A DNA stretch of 64,000 bases from Lumbricus rubellus (GCA_945859605.1 OX243825.1:32808992-32872991); one strand, 5' to 3'; shown: positions 42,962-55,183, counted from the stretch's first letter. A program made the numbers and translations. Notes: a model not told the origin generated them from the sequence alone.

Positions 42962-43668
42962 GGTACTATTAGACGGAGGCGCCTGGGGCTGCTTGGGCAC
43001 ATTGCTCGAATGCCGGTGACACGAAAAGGAATATCCCCCTGAAAGCTATCCAGGGGATGAATTAATCTATCCCCCCGGATGGAATTAATCGGTCTAGACT
43101 ATCCGGGAGGATAGACTATTCTATTCCATTTTTTGAAAAATGTGTAAAATTAAAAAATTTATGCTCTAATCAAAATTTAAAGTGACTCTAATTGTTTTAA
43201 GTAACCTAAGCAATGCTCAGAGAAAGGCAACTCGAAATTATTTAGTGTCTCCGAGTGTTTTTAAGTGTTTTAAATGTTTTAAGTGCTACAAAACCAAAGC
43301 AAAACAAATTATCTAGTAGGAATAAACATACCTGTTAGTGTCATTGGTCAAAACAAAGCAGAGGAAAATTAATTTTCAAAAATAAATGCACGCGAAAGTC
43401 TTTTTTTCGACTTTCCCTCATTTGGGGGGGATACTATTAATACGGGGTATACTCTATTTCGTGACACCGGCAGACTCTGATTCCAGACAGGCACTACTGG
43501 CGCTGGCTCCGCCTTCCTGGAAGCGTCCTAGAGGGCGACCTAGATCTGCCTGGCTCGTGATGATTGATGAAGACTTAGCAAATGGCCATCAGTGTGCCTG
43601 AGGATCGGACACGTCGGAGGAGTTTAATCAACTCATTGTGCAACGCTCCCATTGGTGGAGTCGGTGAC
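42962..43668 (+). pseudogene. LINE ORF2 C-terminal fragment, split by an insertion
   Basis: 42968-43022 reads IRRRRLGLLGHIARMPVTR, and 43461-43660 continues with ALLALAPPSWKRPRGRPRSA W and IQLIVQRSHWW-like end. RR.LR.LGHIARM and KR.RGRPR.W are the classical C-terminal words of non-LTR ORF2. A (GAT)n tail follows at once. The element between 43023 and 43460 is inserted in this copy. Confidence 0.8.
43023..43460. mobile_element. 438-bp TIR element inside the LINE fragment
   Basis: Ends GAAAAGGAATATCCCCC and GGGGTATACTCTATTTC are imperfect inverted repeats. Flanked by GTGACAC on both sides (43016-43022 and 43461-43467). Subterminal palindrome around CTATCCCCCCGGATGG / ATCCGGGAGGATAG. Superfamily undecided. 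Confidence 0.65.
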
Positions 43669-43725
43669 GAATGATGATGATGACGACGACGACGATGTTG
43701 TTGTTGTTGTTGTTGATGCTGCTGC

Positions 43726-43774
<49 letters not shown>

Positions 43775-43777
43775 GAC

Positions 43778-43865
<88 letters not shown>

Positions 43866-43881
43866 TCGATGATGATGATTA
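43668..43881. repeat. (GAT)n microsatellite, tail of a LINE
   Basis: GATGAT repeats with short GAC and GTT/GCT variants. It follows the LINE end at 43660 and stops 24 bp before the donor of Ig exon 3. Frames give poly-Asp, poly-Met or poly-Ile, artefacts. Confidence 0.97.
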
Positions 43882-43905
43882 AGTTAATGCTGTGATTATA
43901 CGTAC

Positions 43906-44160
43906 AGCAGTTGGTTTCAGTGACATTTATCCTTTCATAATATGTTTGGGTCCTAATGCTATTGGAAGCAATGCATTGATAATCTCCTCCAGACGAAATA
44001 GATATGGCAGCACCGGGAGCTGTGGTATTATTCTTCAGATCCATCCAACCGTATTGCGCTGGAGGATTAGCACTCGCTGTACACGTAAGAGTTTCCGTTT
44101 TAGAGACACATTTATCCTGAGTTGGAACTGTTGAGTGTGCGGTTATAGTTTCAACAGGAT
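43906..44160 (-). CDS. Ig-superfamily gene, Ig domain exon 3
   Basis: Acceptor TTCTTCTTTTAG before 44160 (- strand), donor T|GTACGT after 43906; 255 bp, 85 codons, phase 1-1. It encodes PVETITAHSTVPTQDKCVSK, TETLTCTASANPPAQYGWMD, GGDYQCIASNSI and ends ETNC. B-strand Cys, Trp and D-Y-x-C are in place; I-set/C2-type. N-glycosylation sites NNT and NVT. The microsatellite (GAT)n lies only 24 bp beyond its donor, so reading through the intron gives a false poly-Ile extension. Confidence 0.92.
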
Positions 44161-44704
44161 CTAAAAGAAGAAAACAGTTGCTTTTATAAACCACAGTAGT
44201 ATCGGAATACTATGCGTTATTTCTTAAAAGAGATTTTAAGTTTTGCATCTTCATAAATTTACACAGTGGCGATTCAAGAAAAACATAATTGGCTACAAGC
44301 AAACGTTGCGACATAGATGATTTCTTTTCACGACATATTTCAATTGTATCCGGCTGTCAGCGGGGTTTAATCATAAATAAGAGGCGCAAGTTATAACCTC
44401 ATAAGTGGAAATGCTATAAGTACATGAGGGAAGATTATGTGAATTCAAGTCATCGATACCAGCACTATGTCTGAATGAATGAATGAATATGTGTCTTTGA
44501 GGTTTGTTCATAGATATTAGCTCTTGGAATGAATTAGTCAAGATAGCAGGGGTATTATGTAAGCTTATACTAAGTCAGTCTCATTATTAGCTCAAAGATA
44601 TCCGATGGATGAGTTTTCTAATAGATGTCTAAGTTTAAGAATGGTATCCTTAATTAACAGTTCTTGTTAGTCGGGATTAAAGCGATTTACATGTATGTAG
44701 AAGT

Positions 44705-45005
44705 CATGGGCACCCGCAGAAAGTTTCGCAGGAGGGGTAAAACTCAATAGTCGCGGCAAAATGTTTTATAGCAAGAACTCGCAAAATGCAAAGCAGAAAA
44801 TTAAGAAGACGGGTCTTTTTTTATAAAGGTTTATAACTGAACTTTTCTCAGTTTCACCTTTTTATCATTAGTATCATTAGTGCTTTGGTGTGAAGAAATT
44901 TGTCAAAATTTTAATTGTAGTAGGCCCAAGTTTAGTTAAAATATAGGAATCAATTCTCTAGGAAGGGCAAGTGCACCCCGCTTGCCCTATGTGCGGGCGC
45001 CCATG
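44705..45005. mobile_element. hAT-like MITE (CATGGGCGCC), copy 2
   Basis: Ends CATGGGCACCCGCAGAAA and TGTGCGGGCGCCCATG; flanks GTAGAAGT and GTAGAATG (6 of 8 equal). Runs opposite to the copy at 28872-29210. A (CATA)n block starts within ten bases of its end. Confidence 0.85.
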
Positions 45006-45012
45006 GTAGAAT

Positions 45013-45326
45013 GCATACATACATACATACATACATACATGCATGCATGCATACATGCATACATACATACATACATACATACATACATACATACATACAT
45101 ACATACATACATACATACATACATACATGCATACATACATACATACATACATACATACATACATACATACATACATACATACATACATACATACATACAT
45201 ACATACATACATACATACATACATACATACATACATACATACATACATACATACATACATACATACATACATACATACATACATACATACATACATACAT
45301 ACATACATACATACATACATACATAA
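45013..45326. repeat. (CATA)n microsatellite, ~313 bp
   Basis: Almost pure CATA units with GCAT variants in the first 60 bp. Confidence 0.98.
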
Positions 45327-45478
45327 GCTTACATATCTAACGCCTCTGATCGCTTGGCGACCAGAATGCAGAGGAATAGCTCATGATGTTTTCAGAGTTT
45401 ATTATAATTCAAACAGTATACGTTGACAACGGTAATCAGACACTCTCTTTTGACTGATGAAACAATTACTAAACTTAA

Positions 45479-46103
45479 CCCTTGGTGGCACCTCTTTTTG
45501 AAAAACACGTTTAAGTACCCCCTGGGGGTAAAAAAACCCCCACTATTTTAAGTATGTTTTGAGTATAATATAATATTTCCAATGAAACAACTAATGCACA
45601 ATATCAACATAGTCGATATAATATTTGTATGTATGTATGTATGTATGCATGTATGTACATGTATGTATGTATGTATGTATGTATGTATGTATGTATGTAT
45701 GTATGTATGTATGTATGTATGTATGTATGTATGTATGTATGTATGTATGTATGTATGTATGTATGTATGTCTGTATGTGTGTATGTATGTATGTATGTAT
45801 GTATGTATGTATGTATGTATGTATGTATGTATGTATGTATGTATGTATGTATGTATGTATGTATGTATGCATGTATGTATGTATGTATATCGCCATATTT
45901 GCACTACTATTTGTTTACTTTCTCTGTCAAACACCAACACTGGTTCCCTGCTTCAAGAATGACGCACTAAATTGAATGAATCTGTTGAGCAGAAACATAG
46001 AATCAATGTCTTAGAAGTTAATAAGCATGCATTGCATATTTGAGGAAATATATATAAGAAATATATGTGGGGTCAAAAATACCCCCAGGGGTACTTCCGA
46101 GGG
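45479..46103. mobile_element. piggyBac-like MITE containing (ATGT)n
   Basis: Bounded by TTAA (45475-45478, 46104-46107). Ends CCCTTGGTGGCACC and GTACTTCCGAGGG; subterminal GTACCCCCTGGGGGT and ATACCCCCAGGGGTA. The middle (45628-45890) is an (ATGT)n microsatellite that grew inside the element. Confidence 0.82.
45628..45890. repeat. (ATGT)n microsatellite inside the MITE
   Basis: About 260 bp of ATGT units. Confidence 0.98.
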
Positions 46104-46249
46104 TTAACTACCTCAGACTACAACGACGATGACGACCAGCACTGACCCAACCTCTTCACTGTTTTGACCTGACCCTAGCCTGTCTTGATGGAATCTGGCA
46201 ACAACCCCGTCCTTTGTTGTTGTATTCGGGCTTAACGACACTTTTTCAT

Positions 46250-46428
46250 ATCGAAGATGATTAGTGTCGGAGGCAGAGTACAACCTCACACTCCACGTTT
46301 ATATTGCGACCGAGCCACAAGCAGTAAAGATCCGAGAAATTAATCTCTGATAAACCGACCGACCGGGAATCGAACCCGGGTCGCCGGCGTGGCGAGCGGG
46401 CTACAACTCACTCGGCCACGCAGGATCT
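46250..46428 (-). mobile_element. tRNA-derived SINE, copy 2
   Basis: On the - strand: GATCCTGCGTGGCCGAGTGA (A-box TGGCCGAGTG), 40 bp later CGGGTTCGATTCCCGG (B box), then the body GAGATTAATTTCTCGGATCT, ATATAAACGTGGAGTGTGAG, CTCTGCCTCCGACAC. The first ~73 bp resemble a tRNA, but the acceptor stem does not close well, so this is a SINE head and not a tRNA gene. Confidence 0.85.
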
Positions 46429-46710
46429 CTACCCCGGTCCTTTACTTTGCAGTCCTTTTTATAGTGACGCTCCTATATAGATTCTTTCCTACGCGTCTTC
46501 ATCTGATTGGTCACTAGCAACCTTCCTGCTCCATTGCTATAGCAACACATCGGTGTCTGCTCTCCTTGCCTGCAATGGCATGCAGTTAATCCGATCTCTG
46601 TCCTTCTGTCTGTCTGTCCTCTTGCTTTCCTCTTTCTCTATGTCTCTCCCTCTCTCTCCACTCTGTGCTCAACTGGTCTGCCCTGTCTCGTCCAGCTGTC
46701 GTGTATTACT

Positions 46711-46898
<188 letters not shown>

Positions 46899-46939
46899 CA
46901 TATTTTTTATTATCGCTCGTTTTCTAATCTTAACAATGA

Positions 46940-47560
46940 TTGAGACGTGAGGGGGCAATTAGAACCCATGAAATATAACATTTAAAAGAAATATAGGGAA
47001 AATTTGCTTTCACACCACAGCAAGGGGCAAAATGGGATATCTGTATTCCATTATGCCCCAATTTGCAAAAAAATTGTAAACCCGCCATTTTGAAATAAAA
47101 TACCGAACTTCTACAAATTTTCATATGGGAATATGTGACTTTATGTATAACCCTACACATGGATGGCATAAGTTATATTTAATATAGCTCCACTGTTTCT
47201 AGGCATATTTTTGGATAATGGACCGTGAAAATCAACTTTTTATCATAAAAACTGCAAGACGCATCAAAATCGCAAATGCTTTTGTCCTTTACCTTAAAAT
47301 GCTTAGCTTCAGATTGATTTTTTTTCGTATTTTAAAAGTAAGTAAGATGGACAAAAGAGGTTTCCCTTTATACCCCGGTATCCCATTATGCCCCGCTCTC
47401 CCCTAATCAATAATCTAAGTGGGTGGTTTCCACCCCGCCTCTTGGTACCTTGGGTACATCGGGTATAACTTTTGAATAGCATGGGTATCATCACAGATCT
47501 TATCTCAAAATGTGTGTAAATGAACCCCTGCAACCAATTGCAACCAATAGACCCCAGGTG
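46940..47560. repeat. Decayed transposon pieces
   Basis: ATACCCCGGTATCCCATTAT followed by GCCCCGCTCTCCCCT (about 47370-47403) looks like one end of a DNA transposon, whose other end was not found. 47405-47545 (GTGGTTTCCACCCC ... CGGGTATAACTTTTGAATAG) matches the right portion of the piggyBac-like MITE 27413-28385. Confidence 0.5.
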
Positions 47561-47842
47561 TGCTAAATGTGTTGGCGCCGAAGGTGTGCGTCATAGGGTT
47601 AAGAGCGTTTCTGTCTGAACTCACAGAAGGCGCTCGTCGCAGCGGTGTCACGACACATGACTCTCGGACAAATTGCTCACGATTAAGTACTGTGTTCAAC
47701 AGCGAAATGTTCCTATGTGGTCCACTAAAATTTGAAATCTTCATGAAAATTAGTCGCTCTTTGTTCCTGCTAAAAAAAGCTATTTGATGAAGAGAATTCT
47801 TTTTCAACCAGAGTTAATTTCTTCAATGCACATTCCACTTAA

Positions 47843-48729
47843 CCGCCGCAAGCCAAAAAATCCTGGCGCCGCACCATATTGGTAAAAATAGCAAAATTTG
47901 TGTGGCTTATTGTTAGTTGCGTAATTAATTTTGTTACATTTGCTGAACAAGTAGGTCTATAAACCGAAACAAAAACAATCAAGGAACACCCGTAAAGGAA
48001 CAAAGAATATATGTGGACAGGCAAAATATCTGTGGACAGGTAAAAAATCTGTGTACAAGTAAAAAAATAGCTGTGGACAGGTAAGAAATATCCGTAGAGT
48101 AACAAAGACTTAGCGGCGGATAACATCAGAAGAAACAAATAAAGCACATAGGCTAATTGTCCGGCTGTGAAATTATTTATATCAACATACACATCTGTAA
48201 CCCCGTCAAAAGGGTATACAAGATAGGTGGGTGACTGTTTGCAAGCAGGCGTCCATACAAAGTTTGGACAACGCCAACCATCTGTATCTGACTCATTGTC
48301 TTGTTTTGTGTCTTGTCGCGCATGCGATCCATCGTCAATGTCATCGTCGTAATCGATTCCTGCATCCTGAATTATTGCCCGTATTTCGTCATCGGATTTA
48401 TTACTATCTAAATATCTGTTACTTATAATCTAACTCTACATCAGAATTGCTGTATAAAATTCTTTGTGAAACTTATTTGCTTGTATACTTGTGAATGTTA
48501 CTATACGTCATGGTTGCTTCGGCGTGATCAGACCGGAAGTAGACTACACCAATTTTTCGCTCCAATGTAGCCTATGACGTCCTCTGCAAAGATAATATGT
48601 GCCGTAGGCCTACTACATGAAATACGCCACACCATTATTGTCCCTGAGTCATTACGTTAATGCCGGATTTATCCGGTGGTAAGGCGTGAGGATTTTTGGC
48701 TGGCGCCGGATATATCCGGCGTGTGGCGG
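47843..48729. mobile_element. TTAA-flanked TIR element (CCGCC...GGCGG)
   Basis: TTAA at 47839-47842 and 48730-48733. Ends CCGCCGCAAGCCAAAAAATC and the complement of CCGCCACACGCCGGATATAT. Inner words GCCAAAAAATCCTGGCGCC / GGATTTTTGGCTGGCGCC are inverted. Likely a piggyBac-type non-autonomous copy. An extra inverted pair ATCCGGTGG / GCCGGATATATCCGGC sits at the right. Confidence 0.55.
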
Positions 48730-49159
48730 TTAAGCGGTTAACGAGGAATTTCCCCATAGAATAAAACAGGCCTATGCAACGTAGAATTAAAGTCAGTAAT
48801 TACTTTCTTATTTACATTTCACATATGTTCAAAAGATTTTATATTCATTTAGTTTAGTCTAACGTCAACTTGAATAAAGTTTTTTACCCATTAATTCAGT
48901 TTCTTCCAATGGAAATTTTTCCAAAGTCATTTGAACCGGAATTCTTGAAAATAATTATTCGCTAGGTAAACAGGTTAAAATAGTAGGCTACAAAGAATCA
49001 CCATTCGCACAAACTGCGGCCATGCAGAATCGAGACTTTTATGGTGGGAGAGACAGCTGAAGTCGTTCTACTGCACCAATGGCAGTGCATCCAGCGTGCA
49101 CCACCCATCGAAAATCTATTTTTAGGCATGCAAATTTGAATCAGCTGTCTTAGCTTAGC

Positions 49160-49380
49160 GTAACGAAATGTTAATTAGCGCTTTGAAGTAACGAACATTG
49201 CAACGAGTGTCGCATAAATTGTAACGAAGTAAAAGTACTGAAATATGGATAAAATTTTACTTCGTTCAAAGTAAAAGTATTTAATTTTTTCGATACTTCG
49301 TTACATGTGAAAGTAGGCTACTCAAACTTTTACTTAAGTACAGTAACGCGTTACTTTTACTTCGTTGCTGTACAACACTG
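49160..49380. mobile_element. hAT-like element end (AAGTAACGCGTTACTT family)
   Basis: The right end TTCGTTGCTGTACAACACTG, preceded by ACAGTAACGCGTTACTTTTA, matches the CAGTGTTGTACAGYAACGAAGTA type of hAT MITE. The left end is not recognisable. The related element at 55184-56384 has the same ...AACACTG terminus. Confidence 0.65.
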
Positions 49381-49937
49381 GCGATGTGCTCCCACAGGAG
49401 CTACGTCTGCTTTCTGGGCTCTAACTGAAGTTTTTCTAAACTCAATACAGTGCTTCCCGTTCTTGGTCGAAGAGCGCAAAACCGGATGGGAGGTTAAGTT
49501 GGAGATAGTGCAATAAAGATCAGTAAGTAGGACGGAGCACAACTAGCGAGACACCATCAGACAAGTGGTGCTTTTCTATAGGAGTTGATTTGCGAGGAAG
49601 GAAGCGAGTGCAAAACATCACGCATGCAGGCAGAAACCTGGCTCATTTTGAAATACGACCCATAGGCCTATGCCAAGCCAAGCAGTGGAACAAATGCCGA
49701 AAGGTGTGAACAAAAGACGACAGCTGCAGCGTCATGGCAGAGGACTGCAGGACAACACAGAGCAGACTGATTTACTTGACCATCCGTCCATCTAAACAAA
49801 GATAATATTGAGAGAGAATGAAGACCGCATCTAGTCGTTGTTTTTGCAAAAAATAAAGTCGTTATATCATAGAAATTTGAAATCTGGCTACGCTCTCAGG
49901 TTGAATGTTTCAAAAAGAAATGCATAGGCCTACTCAC

Positions 49938-50282
49938 ATTGAACATCTAGTTCTGCTGTGCTGCCAACTGCAAAATCATCCGATGGAGGAATTGGGTTGT
50001 AGCCATTTGTATTTCCTGTTATTTCAAACACGGTGCCACACTGGAATACTGGAACGGTGTACTTCTGTACTGTGACTGTTGCAACTAAAGTGACAAAGTT
50101 TGTGGACGGATGGTATGTTGTGCTGGTGAATATTTGTCCTGGTGATGTTTCCCAATAAGGCGAAGGACGGAGAGAAGGCGCTGGTGGTGCTGGTCCATTG
50201 TAGTTTACACTGCATGAAATGTTCAACTTGTCACCGTCTACTACCTCAGAACGGTTGTAAACTACGATACTTGCGACAGGAT
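49938..50282 (-). CDS. Ig-superfamily gene, Ig domain exon 2
   Basis: Acceptor CTTTTCTAG before 50282 (- strand), donor T|GTGAGT after 49938; 345 bp, 115 codons, phase 1-1. It encodes PVASIVVYNRSEVVDGDKLN, ISCSVNYNGPAPPAPS ... PYWETSPGQ, FVTLVATVTV, VPVFQCGTVFEITG and ends TAELDVQ. Cys of strand B, Trp and the F-strand Cys (FQC instead of Y.C) are present. The C'-E region with a Pro-rich loop and the tail after strand F are longer than usual. Splicing from exon 1 gives Asp-Pro-Val at the start. Confidence 0.9.
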
Positions 50283-50380
50283 CTAGAAAAGAGAAGACAT
50301 TACGAACTCTTCCACTCATTCTCTGAAAGCATTTAGTTTAGTTGGCAGCTTCAAACTGCCAGCAAAGAAAATCAGTTCTA

Positions 50381-51171
50381 CACTGTGTCCGGTTAAAAAG
50401 TAGCCCCCAAACAAAAGTGTCATAACTCGGTCAAAACGTTTAGGATTTGTCTGAAATTTTACACACAGCCCCAGCGGCCATATTTACACGAGATTCTAAA
50501 ACCGAAAAGAAATATACATGGGTTTGTCAAATTTATGAGTGTTTGCGTTGGAGCACCGAAAAATTGAACTTTCCAGTATGGAAAACCTGAAAAGAAATTA
50601 AATTCAGCTATATATGGCGCCCAAAAATGTGTTCCTTGTTCTCGGACACACCACCGTAGACATAGTAGATTAACAGCTATCCAGGGAGACACTCGGCTTC
50701 TTATCCTGCAGCTGTGGCCGCCCAGCAGTCCAGACTTTGATCCGGAGTACATGTACTGGAGGGGCGCGTTTTTCGTTCACGCGTTTTCATGACATCGATA
50801 ACCGTAGGGCGTAGGGCGCGTCTGTTTGAAGATTGGCAGTTGCTTAACCTGGTGATCATCGACAGGACCATCAAACAGCAGCGTCTAAGTCTACGGTCGT
50901 GTGTGGGTGAACAAGATGGACATTTTTAACTCAGATTTAGTTGAATTTCACTTCTTTTCGAGTTTTCCATGTTGGAAAGTTCAATTTTTGGGTGCCCCAA
51001 CGCAAACGTTCATAAATTTGACAAACGCATGTATAATTATTTCTAATCGGTTTTAGAATCTCGTGTAAATATGGCCGCTGTTGCGGTGTTTAAAATTTCA
51101 GACAAATCCTGAAAGTTTTGACCGAGTTATGACACTTTTGTTTGGGGGCTACTTTTTAACCGGACACAGTG
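50381..51171. mobile_element. Mariner/Tc1-like MITE with ~210-bp inverted ends, TA target
   Basis: Left end CACTGTGTCCGGTTAAAAAG and the exact complement at the right, flanked by TA (50379-50380, 51172-51173). The inverted arms run for about 210 bp (CCCCCAAACAAAAGTGTCAT, AATATGGCCGCTG). Interior without transposase. Located in the Ig-gene intron, 98 bp upstream of exon 2. Confidence 0.9.
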
Positions 51172-51243
51172 TATATAGCACGCTTGAAAAGGCTGTGTAC
51201 TCATCTGTTAGTAGACCTATTATTGCATTACTCTGAGTACGAT

Positions 51244-52310
51244 GGTATCCTATCGATAGGACGACTTCGATAGGGCGACCATCAAAAGAGCGACTTCTAT
51301 ATGGCGCCGATTTTTAGGGCAACTGATCAAAAGAGCGACCGATCAAAAGAGCGACCATCGAAAAGGCGAACATCGAACGTTCGCGCTGTGTACAAACCGA
51401 GTGGTTAAATACGCTCAGTGAAAGACGGTAGATCTAAGAAAAATACGCAAACAGGCTGTTTGTTTACTAATTTTGGGTAATCTAAAGTGTTAACATCGAA
51501 CGTTCTCAGTGGTTCAATGAAAATGGTGGATGAAAGACGGCATATAAAAAAGTAATACCGACTGAGGTTTAGGTAGCCTAAGCCTATGGTATAGGTCTAT
51601 CTGTCATAACTACTAGCCTATGAATGGTCAGTTGTCGGTGTTTATTCTTTAGTTCAATCAAAGCGGGCGGCATACATGAAAGAAAAAGGCTTATTCAGGC
51701 GTACGCTATGAGTAGACCTCTATATATAAATGAACAATTTTAATTTTCTTTTTCTTTTTCATGTGAAACTAATGCAGAGACTTTTGAAGAGACTTTGATG
51801 TAAAACTAATGCAGAGAGTTTTGCACAGACTTTCATTACATCTACCATAGTTAGTGTTCTTTTTCATGTAAAACTAATGCAGAGACTTTGACGAGACTTT
51901 AATTAGGCCTACATCTACTATAGTTATTGTTCTTTTTCATGTGAAACTAATGCTGTACGTTTGAAGAGACTTTAATGTAAAACTAATGCAGAGACTTTTG
52001 CAGAGACTTTCATTACATCTACTTCTAGTCTTAATTTTCATTAAAAATTAATGCAGAGAATTTAATTTAGTTTCTGTGTTTTTAATGTAATATTATTTTA
52101 TAAAAAATTATTGATTGTCGATATGGTTGAGATATAGGTCGCTCTCATGATTGTCGCCCTTTCGGTCGGTCGCCCTTTTGATGGTCGCCCTATAGATTGG
52201 TCGCTCTTTCGATGGTCGCTCTTTTGATCAGTCGCCCTAAAAATCGGCGCTCTATAGAAGTCGCTCTTTTGATGGTCGCCCTATCGAAGTCGCCCTATCG
52301 ATAGTGAACC
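51244..52310. mobile_element. TIR element with 9-bp TSD and tandem-repeat termini
   Basis: Perfect 9-bp duplication GAGTACGAT (51235-51243, 52311-52319). Ends GGTATCCTATCGATAGG and CCTATCGATAGTGAACC. The ~150-bp inverted arms consist of tandem words of the type GGGCGACCATCAAAAGAGCGAC. In the middle, a 60-110-bp tandem repeat built on AAACTAATGCAGAGACTTT (51755-52060). 9-bp duplication and long TIRs fit Mutator-like elements. No transposase. Confidence 0.85.
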
Positions 52311-52997
52311 GAGTACGATCATCCCTGCATTATTTTGATTATAAATTGCCCAACCCCACAATGCCACCAGCCCACCACTCATTGACCGTCAGCTCGTCTG
52401 CTTTTAATTTGAGAGGCTTTTTATTCAAAACTTAAATCTTACCAAGAACTCCTAACAATATCCACCAACTATTCGCACGCCAAGTTTTCTTTGAGAAAAC
52501 TACCTCGAGAGTTCTGCCTCCTCACACGTGGCTCTCGCACACCCGAATTCGAACCTAAATTAGATGGAACTCTCGACAGCCCCAGAAAAGACGTCACTAG
52601 AGAATAACTTAGGATCCTGCACCTACAAAGAGCTTAAGAACAGAATAACTGATATATCGATTTAACTATTTCTAAAGATTATCTGATAATAGGCTAACTG
52701 TTGCACAATAGAATCAGTAGGGCCTACGCAACATTCTGCTGATTTGTGTTGAGCACATAGTGATAATATAATGCGCCTCTCGTCTAATTAGATTAGAATA
52801 AAGTAACCTTGACTAATCCTATTGAAGCGAAATTATGCAAATTGACAAACTGACAGTTCGCCATTTTTCGATCAGTTTTACCTAAAAGAAACGGAACTAG
52901 ATAGCAACAGGCAAGAAATTGATTGATATCAAGGGCTCATCCAGAAAATTCAATACTAAGACTTTGAAAGTGACTAAAGACCCATCTTGTAACTCAC

Positions 52998-53306
52998 CGA
53001 CAACCGTGACTAAGCTTTGGTTTGCGGTCGATGTCCCACCATAGCATTGATAGAATCCAGCTTGTTGCATCGTAACATTTGCAATAATCAGTCTGCATAT
53101 GTTGCCTCCTATCACTTCTGTTCTGTAATACGCTGGATCGTTTCCAGCGACAGGGCTGCATCCAACGGATATTGCTATGAGGTTGATTCCATCCGGTGAA
53201 TGTCTCCAGTTAGAAAGTGGCAGATCGTTTATAGTAGTGTGACAGTCCAACATCGTCTGACCGTTGATTTTGATGACTGCATTCGGAAGCGGAACTTGCC
53301 CACGTA
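52998..53306 (-). CDS. Ig-superfamily gene, Ig domain exon 1 in this window
   Basis: Donor G|GTGAGT after 52998 (- strand). Acceptor GTTGTAG before 53306, or an alternative GTTATTAG giving 53315; both keep phase 1. 309 bp, 103 codons: RGQVPLPNAVIKINGQTMLD CHT, LSNWRHSPDG, DPAYYRTEVIGGNICRLIIA, NVTMQQAGFYQCYGG, NQSLVTVVG. B-strand Cys, Trp and GFYQC are visible: V/I-type Ig fold. Two more Cys (VGCSP, NICRL) could form an extra disulfide. The 5' end of the gene (signal peptide) lies beyond 53.3 kb or outside the window. Confidence 0.9.
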
Positions 53307-53353
53307 CTACAACGACTAATAACGTACTTTACACGATGTTGACAAAGGAATAT

Positions 53354-54100
53354 AGTCGGGTCAATCTACGACATGACCCCAAACAAATTGCAAGAAAACG
53401 TATTATGACGATTTCCTGATGTCTTAGGTCTGGTGATGAACATACTAAAAGTTACAAGAAATCGGACCACGGCAAAGTGGTCTAATTTTGGCGGGGGAAA
53501 AAGATGGCCGCCAACTGGACTAGGCTTGGAGTCAGGAAATGATACTGTTAGAACCAAATCACGTAACAACATGCTAACAGGCTTTTCTAGACTAATTTGA
53601 CCCTTTTGATAACTAAAATCGTGGTTAGCAAGCTTGGCTTTTAGCGGTTGCATGAAAAAACAAGATGGCGGCTAAAATGGCGGTCTATTGCTACAAAAGG
53701 CTGCAAGTTGGGTATTGTATGTGATATTAACACGATTTTTGTAATTTAAATTAAGATATTAGGGTTCTAAGCATGCAATGGAATCAAAGACACATATGTG
53801 ACACTGGAGGAAACCAAAATGGCGGAAAAATGGCGGCCAGAATGTTTAATTGCTTCAAATGAAGTTATGTATGCAATGGAAATATGAATTCTGACTCCAA
53901 CTTAGCATTTTTGAGGTCACGGAAAGCAATGGAATCAACTTGTCAAAAGTGACACTGCAAGAAAACTAAAATGGCAGCAATCGGAAACGTTTCGGAGAAG
54001 TTCGTCAAAGGGACTGTTGGGTTCATGGCAAGCGGAAGTGTGTCAGAAATGGATGGATCAACGGTGACATCTTGTTTTCTCATACATGTATGGCGACATT
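53354..54100 (+). mobile_element. Single arm of the 1.2-5.6-kb foldback family
   Basis: Starts ATAGTCGGGTCAATCTACGA and follows the left arm through one outer unit and the inner arm, ending near GGATCAACGGTGAC (54060) plus a short inverted start of the unit. It contains the undisturbed TATTGTATGTGATATTAAC site that is occupied at 1986-3042 in the first copy. A minus-strand frame of 95 residues parallels the frames in the other copies but has no family match. Confidence 0.85.
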
Positions 54101-55183
54101 TTGCATTCGAACCTACATACATGTAAGAGCAGAGGTTCTTTTGAATTTATTTCTGCATGATAGATTTTGGCTCTAGTAATATTATCGTAGGCCTATATAG
54201 ATGGAGGCTTCTTAATGCAAATGTTTCAGTTTCATTTTGTGTATGAGTTTCAATATGAATAGTTTCTTTAGTGCGAAGAAATTTGTTAACAATCAAAAAG
54301 TAGGCCTATATGTTAAAAGTGGGTTCCTGAAGCGGCGCTGTAATATTATAAGTCAATGAATGAATGAATAAATGAAAAAAAATAGGTGTCAGCTTTCAAA
54401 GTGCAAGTGTTCCTCTAGCTATTTCTACAGGGTGCGCCAAAAACGACCCCACTAGGTTTTTGGCCAATTTCTTAGCCATAAGTAATAATTTCGATATGAA
54501 ATTTTACAGTAGGCCTATTAAAGACAATTCATATTTACACAGTCATAATGTCCAGATTTCATCAAAATATTAAAAACAGAACAAAAGTTATGCCACTTTT
54601 AGGGAGGTCAACCACCGTTTTTTGACGATTCAAAAACGAAACGCAAGAAATTAGATTTTTTTGCCAATATCATGACCAGAAGTAATAATTTGTAAATAAA
54701 ATTTTACAGCAGCGGTTCTCAACCTGACGATTTCCCAGGGGTCGCCTGGACCCCCAGAAATTTGTAAAATATCTAATAGCAATTTCAACGCTATGATCGC
54801 TATCGACTACATTTTGGCAGCTTCAAAATGAATTTTTACTTATACTTTTGATGCGATTTATTTGTTAGATTGAGGCAGTTAGATCTAATTTAATTTTGCT
54901 TTTAAAATTAAACTCCACTTTTACCATTTAAAAAGCAATATCTAGTTTGCTCAAAGAATCTATTCTGTCAGCTAATGAGGGCTAAACATGGGCGGAGAGT
55001 TGAAATTTGTGGTGGAAACCGAGCTGCTTATATTCCCCCAATATTTCATAAATATGTCAGAAATAGGAATGCTTTATTTTGATTTTGTTCTCAGAAACAT
55101 GGCAGCATATGAAGCAAAACAAAAATCGATCGCTTTAACAAAACGTCGGCTATATATATAAAATTTAATCCCTACAGTACCGG

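Noticed and set aside
46356..46428. tRNA gene
   Set aside because: A and B boxes are present, but the acceptor stem does not pair and the sequence continues into a SINE body shared with 40.6 kb.
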